43,681 nucleotides of DNA from JBBDIP01 sp040880305 (lineage in GTDB: Bacteria; Bacillota; Sulfobacillia; Fermentithermobacillales; Fermentithermobacillaceae). The position numbers were made by a program, and so were the translations under genes. The notes under the pieces were generated by a model. The model had not been told where the DNA came from, did no database searches, and saw only the letters and a program-made list of their open reading frames with translations. Shown here in pieces: positions 41,752 through 43,681 of this stretch (within the stretch, counting starts at the first letter, position 1; every line of letters begins with the position of its first letter). The stretch covers positions 1 through 43,681 of the forward strand of contig JBBDIP010000012.1 in NCBI GenBank assembly GCA_040880305.1, given 5' to 3'.

Positions 41752-42507
41752 TCACCTGTAATGCGCGCAGACCGGGCAATCGGGGTTTCGTCCTATGGCG
41801 AACGTCCGAAATGTAGAGTCCCAGAGGTCGATCCAGAGCATCTGGTTCTTGAGAAGGGCGTCCATGCGCCCGGACAGTACCTTCAGCGCTTCCGCCGCCT
41901 GCAGCGAAGCCACGGTGAAGACGGCCGGCGCAAACACCCCCACTGTAGCGCTGGTGTATGGGGCGGAGCGGGTGGCGGCGTCGGGCACAATGCAGGAGTA
42001 GCAGGGCGTTTCTCCAGGGACTATGGCCGTTACCGTGCCGTGGGTGGAGACGCATGCGCCGAGGATCCACGGGATCCCCAGTCTAACGCAGGCTTTGTTG
42101 AGCACATCGCGTCCACGGAAGTTGTCCAACCCGTCCACAACAACGGTCGCGCCGCGGACTATCCTCTCGGCGTTGGAGGCTTCCAGCGCTTCCACCATGA
42201 CTTCGTATCGCACGCCGGAGTTGACCTCGCGCAGGTGCTTTTGGGCCGCCGCCGCCTTTGGGGTATGGTTTCGGGCATCGGCTTCGTCGTACAGCGCCTG
42301 CCTCTGCATGTTGGTCATGTCGACCAAATCGGGGTCAACCAAGCGCAACGTCCCAACGCCGGCGCGGGCCAGCAGGATGGATGCCGTGCTGCCCAGTCCG
42401 CCAAGCCCTACGACCACGGCTGTGCCGCGCCCGATGGCGTCTTGTCCCTCCCGCCCAATGCCAGTCAGCAGAACGTGCCTCGAATAACGGGGATCGTTAC
42501 TGCTCAT
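41752..42507 (-). CDS. MoeB/ThiF/HesA-family E1-like adenylyltransferase
   Basis: This 251-residue protein matches the E1-like family that adenylates the C-terminal glycine of small sulfur-carrier proteins. The nucleotide loop is GLGGLG (34-39), followed by the MQRQ arginine motif (67-70), the lysine of TPKAA (82-86) and DGLDN (125-129). Zinc ligands are Cys169/Cys172 (CYSC) and Cys244/Cys247 (CPVC). At the position of the MoeB/ThiF catalytic cysteine (SCAEAGV-like) it has TSATVGV, so serine 186 replaces cysteine. The ATG at 42507 has GAGGAGGTG at 6 nt and is better than the ATG at 42531. It lies between a TSCPD protein gene and mntR. No carrier protein gene is in view. Confidence 0.87.
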   Translation of the reverse strand: MSSNDPRYSRHVLLTGIGREGQDAIGRGTAVVVGLGGLGSTASILLARAGVGTLRLVDPDLVDMTNMQRQALYDEADARNHTPKAAAAQKHLREVNSGVRYEVMVEALEASNAERIVRGATVVVDGLDNFRGRDVLNKACVRLGIPWILGACVSTHGTVTAIVPGETPCYSCIVPDAATRSAPYTSATVGVFAPAVFTVASLQAAEALKVLSGRMDALLKNQMLWIDLWDSTFRTFAIGRNPDCPVCAHYR

Positions 42508-42582
42508 GCCCGCCACCTCCTCTTCTGTCATGTTCGAAAGGCGCGCGGTCGATACCTGCCTTGCACGAGCGAGCAGGATTGG

Positions 42583-42837
42583 CTAGCGACGCTGGCCCAG
42601 CGCTTCCTCAAGGGCGAGAGCCAGCTGGTCCGGGCAGGAGGTATCGCTCGGGCCGCACTTGATGCCCTTGAGCCTGCGGATAGCTTCGCTGACGTCCATG
42701 CCCTCAACCAGATGGCTGATGCCCTGAAGATTCCCGGGGCAACCCGAGGTAAAGACCACGCTGCACACAACATCGTTCTCGATCTCGAAGGTTATCATGG
42801 TGGAGCATACTCCGTGCGTTATGTAGGTGCTGGTCAT
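42583..42837 (-). CDS. TSCPD-domain protein (TIGR03905-like)
   Basis: This small protein of 84 residues matches the TSCPD family, named for the sequence TSCPD, which is present at residues 67-71. The GVCST, SGCPGNLQGISHLVEG and KGIKCG blocks are typical of the family. Conserved cysteines are Cys11, Cys33, Cys61 and Cys68, which could bind metal or a cluster. Function is unknown; a similar domain occurs at the C-terminus of class II ribonucleotide reductases. The ATG at 42837 has GGAGG at 10 nt; the longer open frame to 42936 crosses the promoter and is not used. It precedes the E1-like gene by 75 nt. Confidence 0.88.
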   Translation of the reverse strand: MTSTYITHGVCSTMITFEIENDVVCSVVFTSGCPGNLQGISHLVEGMDVSEAIRRLKGIKCGPSDTSCPDQLALALEEALGQRR

Positions 42838-42883
42838 GGCGTCTATTCCTCCGGTGTTGCGCTCTTGGGCAGCCGTTCTTAAC

Positions 42884-42914
42884 ATAATGAGCACAACTGG
42901 AGGACAGGTGTCAA
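42884..42914 (-). promoter_or_regulatory. Likely promoter of the TSCPD/E1/mntR run
   Basis: On the minus strand a perfect TTGACA (42909-42914) is followed after 19 nt by CATTAT (42884-42889). The spacing is longer than ideal. It stands about 45 nt before the TSCPD start and could also drive the E1-like gene and mntR. Confidence 0.55.
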
Positions 42915-42968
42915 CCGCCAAAGACTCCACTGGCAACAGAATTGCCGCTGGACCACGGTGCGTCGTCG

Positions 42969-43229
42969 TCAGAGCCCTGCGCGCCCCCTTTTGGCCCTCC
43001 GCACTTGAAGGTCGACCTCCGCGACCTCCTGTTGAAGGCGAGTGAGCCGTTCCTCCGCCTCGTCAAGGGCGGTTGTCGATTTCTTCGCACTCGAGATGTT
43101 GGCGAGCACGGCGATGAACACTCCAACTAATTGCACAATGTTGCCTAGCGCCGATAGGAAGTCCGCATCTACACAAGACGGGAGTCCGCCGGACAGCGGC
43201 GCCGGTTGAGAAGCCACATCTTTAGGCAT
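42969..43229 (-). CDS. Small membrane protein with coiled coil, unknown
   Basis: I recognise no family. The 86-residue protein has one membrane segment (about residues 27-46, IVQLVGVFIAVLANI) followed by a charged helix likely to form a coiled coil (about 50-80, heptad-like Leu/Ala/Val with Glu and Arg). Its ATG overlaps the stop of the upstream gene by 8 nt, so the two are a coupled pair. A single-pass coiled-coil protein next to a multi-pass one suggests a small membrane complex, but nothing shows what it does. Confidence 0.55.
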   Translation of the reverse strand: MPKDVASQPAPLSGGLPSCVDADFLSALGNIVQLVGVFIAVLANISSAKKSTTALDEAEERLTRLQQEVAEVDLQVRRAKRGRAGL

Positions 43230-43681
43230 CGAGTCGCCACCACACCCCGGCCAGGAGCAGCGTCACGATCAGGAACACCAAGGTCAGGAAGAAAACCAGC
43301 CACAGCCAGCCCCAGTTGGAGGAGCCTACATCAGAGATGCCGGACAAAGGCATGCACCTTCTTGTCGTTCGTTCAGAGGATATTATGTGAACGGCAAGAC
43401 AGGTGCTACAGGGGGTGATGAAGATGATCATGAGGATGTACGCGCTCATCTGGACCAGTTCCTCGGCGGAGAACGCCCTGCCGTAGCCATCCAGATATGA
43501 GGGACGGAGTGGCTTTTTGATATTGGAGATGCACTGCGCTACGTCCTGAAGGTAAAAGCCGAGGCCCGACAGCGAGAAGTCTATGGGGACAGGCGTGTCT
43601 TCCGCGATCACCAGGTTCCCATCCAGTCCATGTGGAGGGGTCCCCAGAATTCGGGGGTCTTCGGAGCGCTGCCCAGGATCT
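43222..43681 (-). CDS. Membrane protein of unknown function, partial (continues past window end)
   Basis: The minus-strand frame is open from the TAA at 43222-43224 to the window edge, so the start probably lies outside. A GTG at 43611 is the first standard start inside, but it has no SD, and the residues before it (DPRILGTPPHGLDGN) look protein-like. Two membrane segments are clear, about ILMIIFITPCSTCLAVHII and WLWLVFFLTLVFLIVTLLLAG near the C-terminus. No family is recognised. It is coupled to the small coiled-coil membrane protein by an 8-nt overlap. Confidence 0.5.
   Translation of the reverse strand, partial: DPGQRSEDPRILGTPPHGLDGNLVIAEDTPVPIDFSLSGLGFYLQDVAQCISNIKKPLRPSYLDGYGRAFSAEELVQMSAYILMIIFITPCSTCLAVHIISSERTTRRCMPLSGISDVGSSNWGWLWLVFFLTLVFLIVTLLLAGVWWRLDA

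Noticed and set aside
41431..42882. Long plus-strand open frame (about 480 codons) opposite the E1-like gene and mntR
   Set aside because: It is antisense to clearly conserved proteins, has Arg/Gly/His-rich composition typical of GC-rich shadow frames, and matches no family.

Overview
The window looks like a chromosomal segment of a high-GC Gram-positive bacterium of the Bacillota (Clostridia-like). This rests on co-occurring traits rather than a single marker: RNase Y, a PyrR-attenuated pyr operon with a PyrK/PyrD (class 1B) pair, an Ile-type T-box leader before ileS, RqcH, a MrfA/MrfB repair pair, MntR/MntH, and RecA-RecX-CinA linkage. Non-ATG starts are common: TTG or GTG with a good Shine-Dalgarno (SD) sequence is the best start for many genes. 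Genes are tightly packed, often with 4-nt stop/start overlaps.

Layout. Bases 1-11222 are all on the minus strand. In transcription order they hold a cell-wall amidase, a divergent FeoB with a FeoA-like partner, rimO, a membrane protein coupled to a short FtsH-like protease, cinA, thpR, recA, recX, and then rny, which runs off the left edge. Bases 11440-15803 (plus) hold mrfA-mrfB and a degenerate NodB-fold protein. Bases 15805-25569 (minus) hold a YbjN-like unknown, a Cof-type HAD phosphatase, hutU, a decayed stretch with an M20 peptidase pseudogene, a UPF0182 membrane protein, asnS, a RodZ-like protein and a D,D-carboxypeptidase. rqcH (25621-27381, plus) stands alone. Bases 27386-32144 (minus) are the pyrRBCKD operon with its promoter, PyrR-binding hairpin and attenuator. 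Bases 32223-37878 (plus) hold a metal-dependent amidohydrolase, a PLP dehydratase, the T-box leader and ileS. Bases 38303-43681 (minus) hold two membrane-associated unknowns, a TSCPD protein, a MoeB-like E1 enzyme, mntR, mntH and an M20 amidohydrolase.

How genes work together. The left block joins DNA repair (recA, recX, and probably cinA) with RNA turnover and protein quality control. mrfAB adds a second repair activity, of the kind used against mitomycin-type lesions in Bacillus. PyrR, PyrB, PyrC, PyrK and PyrD cover the pyrimidine steps from carbamoyl phosphate to orotate under UMP-responsive attenuation. MntR and MntH form a manganese-homeostasis pair. dacF, rodZ and the amidase serve the cell envelope.

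Most of the window is housekeeping, and I do not see a clearly new multi-gene system. The points most worth a second look are: IleRS with a GxHH instead of HxGH signature; two 80-bp repeats with terminal inverted repeats in the convergent gap after ileS; the short FtsH-like protease coupled to an unknown membrane protein ahead of cinA-thpR-recA; the divergent FeoB; and a terminator-like hairpin placed directly before the rny ribosome binding site.
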